Below are positions 1-8,316 of a stretch of DNA of 55,828 bases, piece after piece (position 1 is the first letter of the stretch; each line of letters starts with the position of its first letter). The notes under the pieces were generated by a model, which made no database searches, was not told where the DNA came from, and saw only the letters and a list, made by a program, of their open reading frames with translations. Source of the stretch: Onthovicinus sp900555545 (GTDB lineage: Bacteria; Bacillota; Clostridia; Oscillospirales; Acutalibacteraceae); the NCBI GenBank assembly GCA_949296915.1, contig CASFPX010000014.1:1-55828 (forward strand), written 5' to 3'. A program made the position numbers and the translations under genes.

Positions 1-54
1 CATCGTACCTGCCAGCACGACGCTCAGCGCTCTCTTCCACTTCTTCGTCTTCAT
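1..54 (-). CDS. N-terminus of a secreted/lipoprotein-like protein (partial)
   Basis: An ATG at 54 opens a minus-strand frame that runs off the left edge after 18 codons. The visible residues (MKTKKWKRALSVVLAGTM) are a lysine/arginine-rich start followed by a hydrophobic run, typical of a signal peptide; extracellular solute-binding lipoproteins of Clostridia often start this way. A purine-rich AAAGG-type ribosome-binding site lies just upstream, and a good sigma-A promoter lies at 128-156. The lipobox and the mature protein are outside the window, so the function cannot be named. Confidence 0.55.
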   Translation of the reverse strand, partial: MKTKKWKRALSVVLAGTM

Positions 55-127
55 CGACCTTTTTCCCCTTTCGTCTTCGTAATTCCATCCTGTGTAAATT
101 GTTCATAAAACAATTCCTACGTGCCTT

Positions 128-156
128 ATTATAGCACCACTTTTCCTCCAAATCAA
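128..156 (-). promoter_or_regulatory. Sigma-A promoter for the gene leaving the left edge
   Basis: On the minus strand TTGATT (151-156), a 17-bp spacer and TATAAT (128-133) form a good promoter, about 75 bases before the ATG at 54. The rest of the 369-base gap 55-423 holds no convincing gene or RNA; short open frames there have no ribosome-binding site. Confidence 0.6.
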
Positions 157-423
157 GCGGTATACAATGATTTTTTTAGTAAATTCTGACAGATAAACTT
201 GTGCAGGAATATTGTTTTGTACACTATATTTAAAAATCAATTTATTTTTCCGGCATCTTCACCAAATCAGGGGTGTTATCAAACAAAACCAGTGCTCTGC
301 CCTTAAAGATCCTGCGAACAGGGACAGAAAAATCCCCCTCATCCTTACACAGCTCTTACCATGCTTCAGATTAAGGGGACTTTCTATCTTGGCTAAAATA
401 ATAATCACAAGATTTTTGTTCAC

Positions 424-1344
424 TTACGCCTCACTACGGCTTGGGAAATAGATGGCGCAGAAACCGGCCGCCAGTGTGAGGATACACCAGAGAATATTCC
501 ATCCCTGCGGGACGCCGGGGATCACCGCCACCAGAGAGCCCAATACAAATCCGAGCATTGTCAGGAAAGACTGCTGGGTGTAACGGGCCATCAGCTTGTC
601 GAGCAGCTTGGCAACCAGAACTGCTCCGATCAGCATCCCGAGCCCAAGGGAGAAGATGAACTTGATATCAAAACCGGAGACGGCGGCGAGCATCTCCTCA
701 TAGATGCCAAAGAGTACAAAGAGAAAAGAGGTGCTGATGCCCGGGAGAACAAAGCCCGCAGAGCAGATCAATCCGATCAAAAAGAGAATCAGATAATCCT
801 TAAAACCACTGCCCGGATTATACTCAAAGGCAAAACCCGGAATAAACTCAAGCGCCCAGATACCGATGACGATCACTGCGCCGAGGACCGGCCAGCCGAT
901 TACGCCGGGAGAAAATTTCTTGACCCGGGACTGGCGGCACAGCAGCGGGACACCACCGAGGATTGCTCCCGCGAAGAAAAACAGCGTGGGATACTGAAAG
1001 TGCTCCAACAGATATTCCATCGGCTTGGTGATGCACAGCAGACCCAGAAAGCCGCCGATAAAAAGCGTAAGCAGGAATAAAAAGCTCTTTTTAAAGCTGC
1101 GGCGCAATGCGCTCACCGCGCCGATGATGTCGTCATAGATCCCCAGCAGGATGGCCATTGTGCCACCGCTGGCACCGGGGACAGACATCGTCGCTCCGAT
1201 GACGAAGCCCTTGACCACATCGATCACGCGCATTTTAACCCCCGTATGACGTTCGAGCTCCTTTTCAGGGTCATAGCCCTCCGCCTCCAAAGCGGTTACA
1301 GGGCTTTCATTCTGTTCCTGTTCAGGATTTTTGGAATTAGACAT
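424..1344 (-). CDS. DUF368 membrane protein, PopT-type undecaprenyl-phosphate translocase
   Basis: A polytopic membrane protein of about 306 residues. The glycine/proline-rich motif VIGATMSVPGASGGTMAI near the N-terminus and the second, similar half (LICSAGFVLPGISTSFLFVLFG) are the paired signature of DUF368. Proteins of this family (PopT) have been identified as recycling translocases that return the lipid carrier undecaprenyl phosphate to the inner leaflet; assignment here rests on family membership. The start at 1344 is chosen because an AAGGAGG site lies just before it; a longer frame exists but lacks one. The gene overlaps the end of the zinc-ribbon gene by 8 bases, so the two are cotranscribed and probably coupled in translation. 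Confidence 0.85.
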   Translation of the reverse strand: MSNSKNPEQEQNESPVTALEAEGYDPEKELERHTGVKMRVIDVVKGFVIGATMSVPGASGGTMAILLGIYDDIIGAVSALRRSFKKSFLFLLTLFIGGFLGLLCITKPMEYLLEHFQYPTLFFFAGAILGGVPLLCRQSRVKKFSPGVIGWPVLGAVIVIGIWALEFIPGFAFEYNPGSGFKDYLILFLIGLICSAGFVLPGISTSFLFVLFGIYEEMLAAVSGFDIKFIFSLGLGMLIGAVLVAKLLDKLMARYTQQSFLTMLGFVLGSLVAVIPGVPQGWNILWCILTLAAGFCAIYFPSRSEA

Positions 1345-2035
1345 AGAACCTCCTTGTAAGCCATGCGCGGAAGCGCTTGTTGCGCCCGGCAAATTCAAAA
1401 AAAACGATCAGACAAATACAGGACGCGACAATGATCACGGAGTACCGGATGATCGGCCGCCCGATCAGGTACCAGGAGATCAGGAACTCAAATACAAGGG
1501 ACATTACGCCGATCAATCCTACAACACCGGTACAGACGGATGGCCACTCACGCTTTTTCCTGTTCAACCAGTATATCATACCGGCCAGCAGTGCTGCAAG
1601 TATCAGTATCGCCGGAAGCGCAATTGTCAGGAACCAGGCCTTGCCGTGGAATACGGACATGACAAAGGTAAAAAGCAGCGCCGCGCCTGAATCTAACAGA
1701 AGCAGTAAATAGGGATTGTGCGTCTTCATGATAAACGGCAGTACAAAAATAACCCACAGCAGCGCACTGACCGATACTACATACACCGCCCAGTGCCCCG
1801 TATTTGGATACAACAGATTGATGACGCCGCAGACAATGTTCGGGATGAGCATGACAATCGTGAAGATAAATGCCGTGTAGGCAGAACGCGCCGCCCGGGG
1901 AATATAGATATCCTCCGGATAGGCCGGGGGATCATCCGCCGGCGGCTGGGCCGGGTTAACGACCGGCGTATTACACAGTGGGCATCGCCGGGCTGATTTT
2001 TCCAGTTCTACGCCACAGTTGACGCAATAGGACAT
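1337..2035 (-). CDS. Zinc-ribbon membrane protein (DUF6320-like)
   Basis: A protein of 232 residues. It opens with a zinc ribbon (CVNCG and, 14 residues on, CPLCN), then a proline-rich linker to about residue 45, then about six hydrophobic segments (for example FIFTIVMLIPNIVCGVINLL) and a basic C-terminal tail. This layout matches the DUF6320 family found in Clostridia beside acyltransferase-like and DUF368 genes. The biochemical role is unknown. It lies 12 bases after the acyltransferase-like gene and overlaps the DUF368 gene, so the three form the tail of one transcription unit. The family name is from memory of the N-terminal pattern; the zinc ribbon and membrane layout are directly visible. 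Confidence 0.7.
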   Translation of the reverse strand: MSYCVNCGVELEKSARRCPLCNTPVVNPAQPPADDPPAYPEDIYIPRAARSAYTAFIFTIVMLIPNIVCGVINLLYPNTGHWAVYVVSVSALLWVIFVLPFIMKTHNPYLLLLLDSGAALLFTFVMSVFHGKAWFLTIALPAILILAALLAGMIYWLNRKKREWPSVCTGVVGLIGVMSLVFEFLISWYLIGRPIIRYSVIIVASCICLIVFFEFAGRNKRFRAWLTRRFYV

Positions 2036-2047
2036 AGCCGCACCTCC

Positions 2048-3361
2048 TTATTCATCAAACAGGATATTGCTCTCGATCTTGACGGGGATTCCGAGCTTTA
2101 CCATCCGGCGGAAGAACTCCCGCTGGATGTCCATCTCCTTATAGAGGCTGACAATGGTGACCTCAAAGCTGTTGCCATAAGTAATCCCAGCACAGCGCGC
2201 GCCATTGAGCTTGCCGGGGCCGGACATAATGACATACCGGTCCACATACTGCTGCATCGCCTCCGGGATCTTTACAATGCCAATATTGGAAAACATAACC
2301 GTAGTGGACTTCTCCCCTGTGATGCGAAAGGAGAGGCCAATTGCCGCATCCTTAATTACGAGCGGCAGAATGCGCATAATGGGGTTAGTCTCCAGCTTTA
2401 AATTGCCGGTAATCATGGCGTTGAGCATTTTTTCATTATTGACGTACCGCAAATAGAGCGCCACCTGCTTGAGCATCTCCTCAAAGGTGTACTCCCCCAT
2501 ATTGGGATTGATCCTGTCAATATAGGTCAGGGAAAAATTGCGCAGCGTCTTGGTCGGGAAAAAATTGCGCAGGTTGACCGGGATCTGTACGCTGATATCT
2601 TTTTTGCGATTGGCACGGGACAAATCCCGCTGCTGCATTTGATAGTGCACGTACAGCAGTTCAGCGGAGATCAGCTCCGTGATGGTGACGCCGTATGATT
2701 TTGCCTTGGCCTTGACCTGATCGAGTGGCATGGTGCCGGTGACAATGGTGCACATATGCGCCGGTAACTTGGTGCCACGGACATGATAGACGAATTTATT
2801 GCCCTTTTTGAGCTTGGCCTTGGAGCTGGCAAAGCGCGGGAACGGGTCGTTCAACTCATCCTCTGTGGCGGGTTCATTCAAATCGAGCACACTCTCCCCC
2901 GGCGGGATCTCATGCCCCTGAAGGCGGAGGTACTGCGCCGTGAGCGTGTTCAAAAAGCGAACCGTTCCGTAGGCGTCCGTCAGCGCGTGGAAAAACTCGA
3001 CGGAAATCCGCTTTTCATAGTAATACACACGGAAGAGGAAGCCATTGTTCTCCTTGCGCTTGACGCGCTGGCACGGGTTCTTGATATCCGGCAGCACGGG
3101 CGGCAAATTATCATTTTTTTCAAAATAATACCAGAAGAGCCCCTTGCGCAGCCGGACATCAAAGCACGGGAACCGCGGCATCGTCATCTCCACGGCGCGG
3201 GCGAGCAGCTCCGGGTCAATCTTCTCCTTGAGGATCACGCTCATGCGGAAGATATTGGACCACTTGGACGTACTTTGGCCCGGAAAGATCTTACCGGCGT
3301 TGTCGAGCTTGAACCACACCTTTTCACTGGAGGGACGCTTGATTTTTTTCAACGCACTCAC
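2048..3361 (-). CDS. Alcohol-acetyltransferase-like / condensation-fold acyltransferase
   Basis: A soluble protein of 437 residues resembling the alcohol acetyltransferase and condensation-domain fold. The catalytic-type motif HxxxDAYG (HALTDAYG, near residue 119) corresponds to the HxxxDG active site of that superfamily, and the C-terminal half (SLTYIDRINP, VMFSNIGIVKIPE) fits the second lobe. Substrate and product are unknown; acyl transfer from a CoA or carrier thioester is expected. The GTG at 3361 has no clear ribosome-binding site; a TTG three codons on (3352) preceded by GGTGAG is an alternative. It begins 8 bases after hisE ends, so it is probably read from the histidine promoter, and it is followed by the zinc-ribbon and PopT-type genes, suggesting an envelope-related role. 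Confidence 0.65.
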   Translation of the reverse strand: MSALKKIKRPSSEKVWFKLDNAGKIFPGQSTSKWSNIFRMSVILKEKIDPELLARAVEMTMPRFPCFDVRLRKGLFWYYFEKNDNLPPVLPDIKNPCQRVKRKENNGFLFRVYYYEKRISVEFFHALTDAYGTVRFLNTLTAQYLRLQGHEIPPGESVLDLNEPATEDELNDPFPRFASSKAKLKKGNKFVYHVRGTKLPAHMCTIVTGTMPLDQVKAKAKSYGVTITELISAELLYVHYQMQQRDLSRANRKKDISVQIPVNLRNFFPTKTLRNFSLTYIDRINPNMGEYTFEEMLKQVALYLRYVNNEKMLNAMITGNLKLETNPIMRILPLVIKDAAIGLSFRITGEKSTTVMFSNIGIVKIPEAMQQYVDRYVIMSGPGKLNGARCAGITYGNSFEVTIVSLYKEMDIQREFFRRMVKLGIPVKIESNILFDE

Positions 3362-3369
3362 CCAAATCG

Positions 3370-3708
3370 TCAGCTGTTTTTATCCACGGTATGGAACTGC
3401 TTGAGGTTGAGTTCCTTAGCATTGCGGCGGGCATGCTCCTGATAGACCTCTTCGAGCGTGATGCCCTCATTGGCCATGAGGACGGCCAGATGATAGAGCA
3501 GATCGTTGATCTCGCCGACGGTGTCCGCCTTGACGCCGTTTTTCACGGCGATGATTGTCTCCGCGCACTCCTCGCCGCACTTTTTCAGGATTTTGTCCGT
3601 CCCCTGCTCAAAAAGGTAGCAGGTGTAGGAGCCCTCCTTTTTCTCCGCGCGGCGCATTACCGCGATGTCATAAAGTTCCTTTAATAGATCACCCATGGTT
3701 CTGTTCAC
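3370..3708 (-). CDS. hisE: Phosphoribosyl-ATP pyrophosphatase
   Basis: Second step of histidine synthesis: hydrolysis of phosphoribosyl-ATP to phosphoribosyl-AMP and pyrophosphate. The 112-residue protein shows the MazG-like helices with the metal-binding acidic cluster GEECAETIIA and a second one around EINDLLYHLAVLM. It is a free-standing HisE, not fused to HisI. Its ATG lies inside the end of hisI (20-base overlap), so the two genes are translationally coupled. It is the last histidine gene of the operon; the next gene starts 8 bases later. Confidence 0.93.
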   Translation of the reverse strand: MNRTMGDLLKELYDIAVMRRAEKKEGSYTCYLFEQGTDKILKKCGEECAETIIAVKNGVKADTVGEINDLLYHLAVLMANEGITLEEVYQEHARRNAKELNLKQFHTVDKNS

Positions 3709-4021
3709 TCCAGATCTCTTTATAGAAGCACGAGTGGCTGCCCGTGTGACAGGCCGGGCCCTTCTGCTCCACCTCGATTAAAAGCGTATCGTCATCGCAG
3801 TCGGCCGTGATTTTCAGCACGCGCTGCGTATGGCCGGAGGTCTCCCCCTTGTTCCAGAGCTGCTGCCTGGACCGGCTGTAAAACCAAGTATACCCCGTTT
3901 GCATTGTTTTTGCAAGGGACTCCCGATTCATATAGGCGAGCATCAGCACCTCGCGGGTAGCGTGCTCGACGACAATTGCAGGGATCAGCTCCCCCTTTTT
4001 AAAATAGCGCTCTAAATCCAT
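3689..4021 (-). CDS. hisI: Phosphoribosyl-AMP cyclohydrolase
   Basis: Third step of histidine synthesis: opens the purine ring of phosphoribosyl-AMP. The 110-residue protein carries the family motifs MLAYMNRES, TWFYSRSRQQLWNKGETSGH and the metal-binding CDDDTLL and CHTGSHSC near the C-terminus. The start at 4021 is set by an AAAGGAG site and by family length; a longer in-frame extension upstream reads through hisA in another frame and is not expected to be protein. It begins one base after the hisA stop and overlaps hisE by 20 bases. Confidence 0.93.
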   Translation of the reverse strand: MDLERYFKKGELIPAIVVEHATREVLMLAYMNRESLAKTMQTGYTWFYSRSRQQLWNKGETSGHTQRVLKITADCDDDTLLIEVEQKGPACHTGSHSCFYKEIWSEQNHG

Positions 4022-4022
4022 T

Positions 4023-4745
4023 TTATACTCCTTTACAGTACTGGACGGCCTCCGCGAGGTCGAGAGAACCGGTATAGATGGACTTACCGCAGATGGCTGC
4101 ATAGAGCCCAAGCGCACTGAGTGCCTGGATATCTGCCATTGACCGCACGCCGCCGCTGGCGGTGACATGACAGCTGACAGCCTCATTCAAGCGCTGTAAG
4201 CCCTCAAGATCTGCCCCAGCCATCATGCCATCCCGGCTGATATCCGTGTAGATCAGGTAGCGGACCCCTGCATCCTCCATACGTTTGGCGAGCTCAATAT
4301 AATCCACTTTGCTGTCCTCGACCCAGCCCTCAGCCGCAACCATGCCGTCTCGCGCATCGATCCCGACGGCCACCCGCTCTCCGCCAAACTCGCGCACGGC
4401 CTCGTGCACGAGGGCGCTGTTTTTGAGCGCCACGGAGCCGAGGATCACGCGGCTGATCCCGTTTGCCAGATAATATTCCATATCGTCCATGGTACGGATG
4501 CCCCCGCCAACCTCGGTGTTCAATCCACACTCCCGCACTGCATCCACTATGGTGGCGTGGTTGACCCGCTCCCCGCGAACGGCGCCGTCCAGATCGACCA
4601 TATGCATCCATTGTGCACCGGAAGCAGCAAAGGAGCGCGCCGTCTGTACCGCGCTCTCCGCCACCCTTTCACTCGTATTCATATCGCCCTTTTTCAACCG
4701 GACGCACTCCCCGTTTTTCAAGTCAATCGCGGGAAAAATGATCAT
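4023..4745 (-). CDS. hisA: ProFAR isomerase (phosphoribosylformimino-AICAR-phosphate isomerase)
   Basis: Fourth step of histidine synthesis: Amadori isomerisation of ProFAR to PRFAR. The 240-residue TIM barrel shows the half-barrel repeat typical of HisA/HisF, with the first catalytic Asp in FPAIDLKNG and the second in VGIDARDG, and phosphate-binding loops VGGGIRT and ASGGVRS. HisA rather than HisF is indicated by the N-terminus and by EDSKVDYIELAKRM. In most bacteria hisH and hisF flank this gene; here hisB ends 14 bases upstream and hisI starts immediately downstream, so both are missing at this locus. Confidence 0.93.
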   Translation of the reverse strand: MIIFPAIDLKNGECVRLKKGDMNTSERVAESAVQTARSFAASGAQWMHMVDLDGAVRGERVNHATIVDAVRECGLNTEVGGGIRTMDDMEYYLANGISRVILGSVALKNSALVHEAVREFGGERVAVGIDARDGMVAAEGWVEDSKVDYIELAKRMEDAGVRYLIYTDISRDGMMAGADLEGLQRLNEAVSCHVTASGGVRSMADIQALSALGLYAAICGKSIYTGSLDLAEAVQYCKGV

Positions 4746-4759
4746 GAAAACTCCTCCTC

Positions 4760-5338
4760 TTATTCCAAGCTCCCCTTGGTGGAGAGCACGCCGCCCTGCC
4801 GCGGGGCTGTCGCCTGTGCGAGCGCATGGCCCGCCGCCTTGAACATCGCCTCCAGTTGGTGGTGCGCATTTTCGCCGTACAGGCAGCGTACATGGAGCGT
4901 CAGTCCGGCCTGATTCGCCAGAGCGCGGAAAAATTCTACCGCCAGGCAGGTGTCAAAATCGCCGGTCTTTTCCTGCTTCAGATCTGCCTCATAGTGCAGA
5001 TAGGCGCGGCCGCTGATATCCACACAGACAAAGGCCAGCGCCTCATCCATGGGGATATAAAAGGATCCATACCGGGCAATGGCAGCCTTATCCCCCACAC
5101 TCTCGGCCAGCGCCTGCCCTAAGACAATGCCGACATCCTCCACCGTGTGGTGGGCGTCCACGTGCAAGTCGCCCCGGCACCGGACGGTCAGACCATACCC
5201 GGCGTGGACGGCAAATGCGGTGAGCATATGGTCAAAGAAGCCAACGCCCGTCTCCACCTGAACCGGTCCGCCGCAGATATCGAGCGCAAGCTCAATCTCC
5301 GTTTCCGCTGTTTTCCTTTTCTTTACGATCTGCGCCAT
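4760..5338 (-). CDS. hisB: Imidazoleglycerol-phosphate dehydratase
   Basis: Sixth step of histidine synthesis: dehydrates imidazole glycerol phosphate to imidazole acetol phosphate. The 192-residue, single-domain enzyme has the paired manganese-binding motifs HHTVEDVGI and HHQLEAMFKA, and FFDHMLTAFA. It lacks the histidinol-phosphatase domain of the enterobacterial fusion; no histidinol phosphatase is in the window. The ATG at 5338 is preceded by GGAGGTG at good spacing, so it is preferred over a start six codons earlier. The first base of its start region overlaps the hisC stop by a TGAGATG-type junction, implying coupling. Confidence 0.93.
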   Translation of the reverse strand: MAQIVKKRKTAETEIELALDICGGPVQVETGVGFFDHMLTAFAVHAGYGLTVRCRGDLHVDAHHTVEDVGIVLGQALAESVGDKAAIARYGSFYIPMDEALAFVCVDISGRAYLHYEADLKQEKTGDFDTCLAVEFFRALANQAGLTLHVRCLYGENAHHQLEAMFKAAGHALAQATAPRQGGVLSTKGSLE

Positions 5339-5339
5339 C

Positions 5340-6401
5340 TCAACACCTCCCGGCATAGAATTCGTCGATCTTTTGCGTGACCTCCACGTTCTCGTGGTTG
5401 CGGCCCGCCGTGATGCGTAGATAGTCCCCCATCCGGCGGACGATCATCGCATTTTTCTTTAGGAATTCAAAGAGTTCTCCGGAATCTTCGTACCGCGCAA
5501 AGACAAAGTTTGTCTGCGGCTCAATCACGTCGATTTTACCGGGGTATTTCTCCGCCAACGCCCGCACCATCCCATACAGGCTGCGGCGGGAGATCAAAAT
5601 CTGTTCAATGGCTCGCCGTGCCGCCTCGGGTTCGGAGAGCACCGCGCTGCCGATCGCCTGGGTGACGGAGTTGACATTGTACGGCGATTTAGCCGCTTGC
5701 AGCGCACGGGTGAGCGTGGGATTTGCAACCGCAAAGCCCAGCCGGATTGCGGCCAGCCCGAACGCCTTAGAACACGTGCGCAGGAGGATCAGGTTATCAT
5801 ATTGGTCCGCCTCACGGATCAGGGACGCATCTGCAAAATCCATATACGCCTCATCCAGCACGACCAGGCCGTTTACCCCGCGGATGATCTTGCGCACGGC
5901 CTCCCGGTCCAGCAGGACGGATGTCGGATTGCAGGGGTTCGAGAAGATGACCATAGCGGCGTGCTCCTGATTGGCACGCTCGATCACCGCATCGGGATCA
6001 ATCCGGAACCCCTCCCCCTTGTCCATACGCACGCACCGGCACTCGGCCAGCTCCGCATAAAAGCCGTACATAGAAAAGTCCGGCGCAAGCGTGAGCACCG
6101 TCTCCCCGCGCTGGAGGAAGGAATTGGCAATGATATTCAACAGCTCGTCAGAACCGTTGCCCGCTGTGACGGACTTAGGATCCACTCGGTAGTACTGCGC
6201 AAAATCAAAGCACAGCTCCGATGCGAGCGGATCGGGATAGCGATTGAAGCGCACGCGCTCAAGCGCCTTGGGCAGCTTCTCGAGCACCTCGTCGGGCAGG
6301 GGGAGAAAGGACTCGTTCGCATCCAGGCGGATCCGGTAAATCCCCTCCGCCGGATCGTACGGCGTCAGGTTTTTCAATTTGTTACAAAGCTCATATGCCA
6401 C
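5340..6401 (-). CDS. hisC: Histidinol-phosphate aminotransferase
   Basis: Converts imidazole acetol phosphate to histidinol phosphate using glutamate and PLP. The 353-residue protein is a class I/II (fold type I) aminotransferase: RLDANES near the N-terminus, GNGSDELL phosphate loop, NPCNPT, VVLDEAYMDF, and the PLP-lysine motif RTCSKAFGLAAIRLGF. It ends 1-2 bases before the hisB start and begins 2 bases after hisD stops, in the middle of a compact operon. Confidence 0.93.
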   Translation of the reverse strand: MAYELCNKLKNLTPYDPAEGIYRIRLDANESFLPLPDEVLEKLPKALERVRFNRYPDPLASELCFDFAQYYRVDPKSVTAGNGSDELLNIIANSFLQRGETVLTLAPDFSMYGFYAELAECRCVRMDKGEGFRIDPDAVIERANQEHAAMVIFSNPCNPTSVLLDREAVRKIIRGVNGLVVLDEAYMDFADASLIREADQYDNLILLRTCSKAFGLAAIRLGFAVANPTLTRALQAAKSPYNVNSVTQAIGSAVLSEPEAARRAIEQILISRRSLYGMVRALAEKYPGKIDVIEPQTNFVFARYEDSGELFEFLKKNAMIVRRMGDYLRITAGRNHENVEVTQKIDEFYAGRC

Positions 6402-6403
6402 GG

Positions 6404-7684
6404 TTAAAACCTCACTTTAATACTGTTCGCGTGGGCAGTCAGACCCTCCGATTCCGCCAGGCGGATCACATCGTCCTTCGCCTGCTCCAGCGCCTGCGGC
6501 GTATAATACAGGAAACTCGACTTTTTCATAAAACTGTCCACGGAGAGCGGGGAGAAGAAACGCGCCGTGCCATTCGTCGGCAGGACGTGGTTCGGTCCCG
6601 CATAGTAGTCGCCCAGCGGTTCCGGACAGTAGTGCCCCAGGAATACGGACCCGGCATTTTCCACCATGCCGAGGTAGTCCATCGGGCGGTCCAGCGCGAG
6701 CTCCAGGTGCTCAGGCGCGACCTCGTTGGCAAAGGCGATCGCCTGCTCGATCGTATCGCAGATGATGACAGCGCCAAAGGTGTCGAGCGACTTGGTGATG
6801 ATCTCCCGCCGGGAGAGATCTTTCTTTTGCCGGTTGATCTCCGCGATGGTGTCCTTCGCGAGCTGCTCGCTGGTGGTGAGCAGGATTGCACTGGCCATCA
6901 CATCGTGCTCCGCCTGGGACATCAGATCTGCTGCGAGAAATTTGGGATTGGCCGTTCCATCTGCGACGATCAGGATCTCGCTCGGGCCGGCGATCATATC
7001 GATATCGACTGTGCCGTACAGCAGCTTTTTGGCCGCTGCCACATAGGCGTTGCCGGGGCCGACGATCTTGTCGACCCGTTGCACGGTCTCCGTCCCGTAG
7101 GCCAGCGCCGCCACAGCCTGTGCGCCGCCCATCAGGTAAATTTTATCCACTCCGGCCACGGCCGCAGCCGCAAGGATGTTGGGATTAGCAGATCCTGTCT
7201 TTGCTGGCGGGGTCACCATGACCAGCTCCTCCACCCCGGCAATCTTGGCGGGGATCGCATTCATGAGCACGGTAGAGGGATAGGCGGCCGTACCGCCCGG
7301 GACGTAGAGCCCCACACGTTTGAGCGGGCGCACCCGCTGGCCCATCATGACTCCATCCGGCCGCGCGTTGATGAATCCCTCCCGCTTCTGACGGGCGTGG
7401 TAGTCCCGGATATTATCGGCAGCGCGATAGAGCGCATAGACGAACTTGGAATCCCGCGTCTCAAGCGAGGCCTCAATCTGGCGGCGATCCACCACGATAT
7501 TCTCGGGCGCCACGCCATCGTACTGTTCGGTCAGCCGCCGGACGGCATCGTCCCCACCCGCGCGAACCAGCTCAATGATCTGCGCGGCGGACTGGGTGAT
7601 CTGTGCGTTCATATCGCCGCTGCGCTGCTTTAACAGGGTGAGCAGTTCGCGCTCCGTTGTTCCGTCTGCCTTGACTACTTTCAT
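6404..7684 (-). CDS. hisD: Histidinol dehydrogenase
   Basis: Last two steps of histidine synthesis: zinc-dependent, NAD-linked oxidation of histidinol to histidine. At 426 residues it has the usual family length. Visible motifs are YVPGGTAAYPSTVLMNAIPAKIAGV, the GPGNAYVAAAK loop, DMIAGPSEIL, the zinc-site region ADLMSQAEHD, and EVAPEHLEL. The ATG overlaps the last four bases of hisG, indicating translational coupling. Confidence 0.95.
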   Translation of the reverse strand: MKVVKADGTTERELLTLLKQRSGDMNAQITQSAAQIIELVRAGGDDAVRRLTEQYDGVAPENIVVDRRQIEASLETRDSKFVYALYRAADNIRDYHARQKREGFINARPDGVMMGQRVRPLKRVGLYVPGGTAAYPSTVLMNAIPAKIAGVEELVMVTPPAKTGSANPNILAAAAVAGVDKIYLMGGAQAVAALAYGTETVQRVDKIVGPGNAYVAAAKKLLYGTVDIDMIAGPSEILIVADGTANPKFLAADLMSQAEHDVMASAILLTTSEQLAKDTIAEINRQKKDLSRREIITKSLDTFGAVIICDTIEQAIAFANEVAPEHLELALDRPMDYLGMVENAGSVFLGHYCPEPLGDYYAGPNHVLPTNGTARFFSPLSVDSFMKKSSFLYYTPQALEQAKDDVIRLAESEGLTAHANSIKVRF

Positions 7685-8316
7685 TGTTCCATTACCTCCT
7701 TGGCCACCGCGACATCCGACAGGAAAGATTCGATCTCATCGCGCCGCAGCTTCATACTGGCCATATTGACAATCACGCGCGCAGATACCGGCATGATCTC
7801 CCTGATGACTTCCAGACCATTCTCCTTTAAAGTGGAGCCCGTCTCCACAATATCCACAATGGCGTCCGCCAACCCCAACAGCGGGGCGAGTTCGACGGAG
7901 CCCTCGATCTTGATAATATTGACATCCATATCCAACCGGTCAAAATAACCCCTTGCGATGTTTGGATACTTTGTCGCAATGCTCTTGACCCGGTGTCCGG
8001 CGAAAAAGTCCGCCCCTTTGGGCGCTGCAAGGGCAAACCGGCACCGTCCGAGCCCGAGGTCCATCACCTCATAAAAGCTCTTGCCGCTCTCAGCGATTGT
8101 ATCCTTGCCGACAATGCCGATGTCGCACGCACCGTGCTCCACATAGGTGGTCACATCCGCCGCCTTGGCAAGCACCGCCTCATAATCTCCCACCGGTAAA
8201 ATCAGCCTGCGCCCCTTGTTGATGAGCTGGGTGCAGTCAAGCCCCATCGCGGTGAAGAGTGATACGGTCTTTTTTTCCAAACGCCCCTTGGTCAGGGCGA
8301 TTCTCAGCTTTCGCAT
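7681..8316 (-). CDS. hisG: ATP phosphoribosyltransferase, short form
   Basis: First and committed step of histidine synthesis: ATP plus PRPP to phosphoribosyl-ATP. At 211 residues it is the short form, which lacks the C-terminal histidine-sensing domain and needs HisZ; hisZ lies directly upstream and overlaps by 13 bases. Motifs: LTKGRLEKKT, CDIGIVGKDTIAE, the PRPP-binding segment DAIVDIVETGSTLKENGL. Feedback control is expected to act through the HisZ partner. Confidence 0.94.
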   Translation of the reverse strand: MRKLRIALTKGRLEKKTVSLFTAMGLDCTQLINKGRRLILPVGDYEAVLAKAADVTTYVEHGACDIGIVGKDTIAESGKSFYEVMDLGLGRCRFALAAPKGADFFAGHRVKSIATKYPNIARGYFDRLDMDVNIIKIEGSVELAPLLGLADAIVDIVETGSTLKENGLEVIREIMPVSARVIVNMASMKLRRDEIESFLSDVAVAKEVMEQ

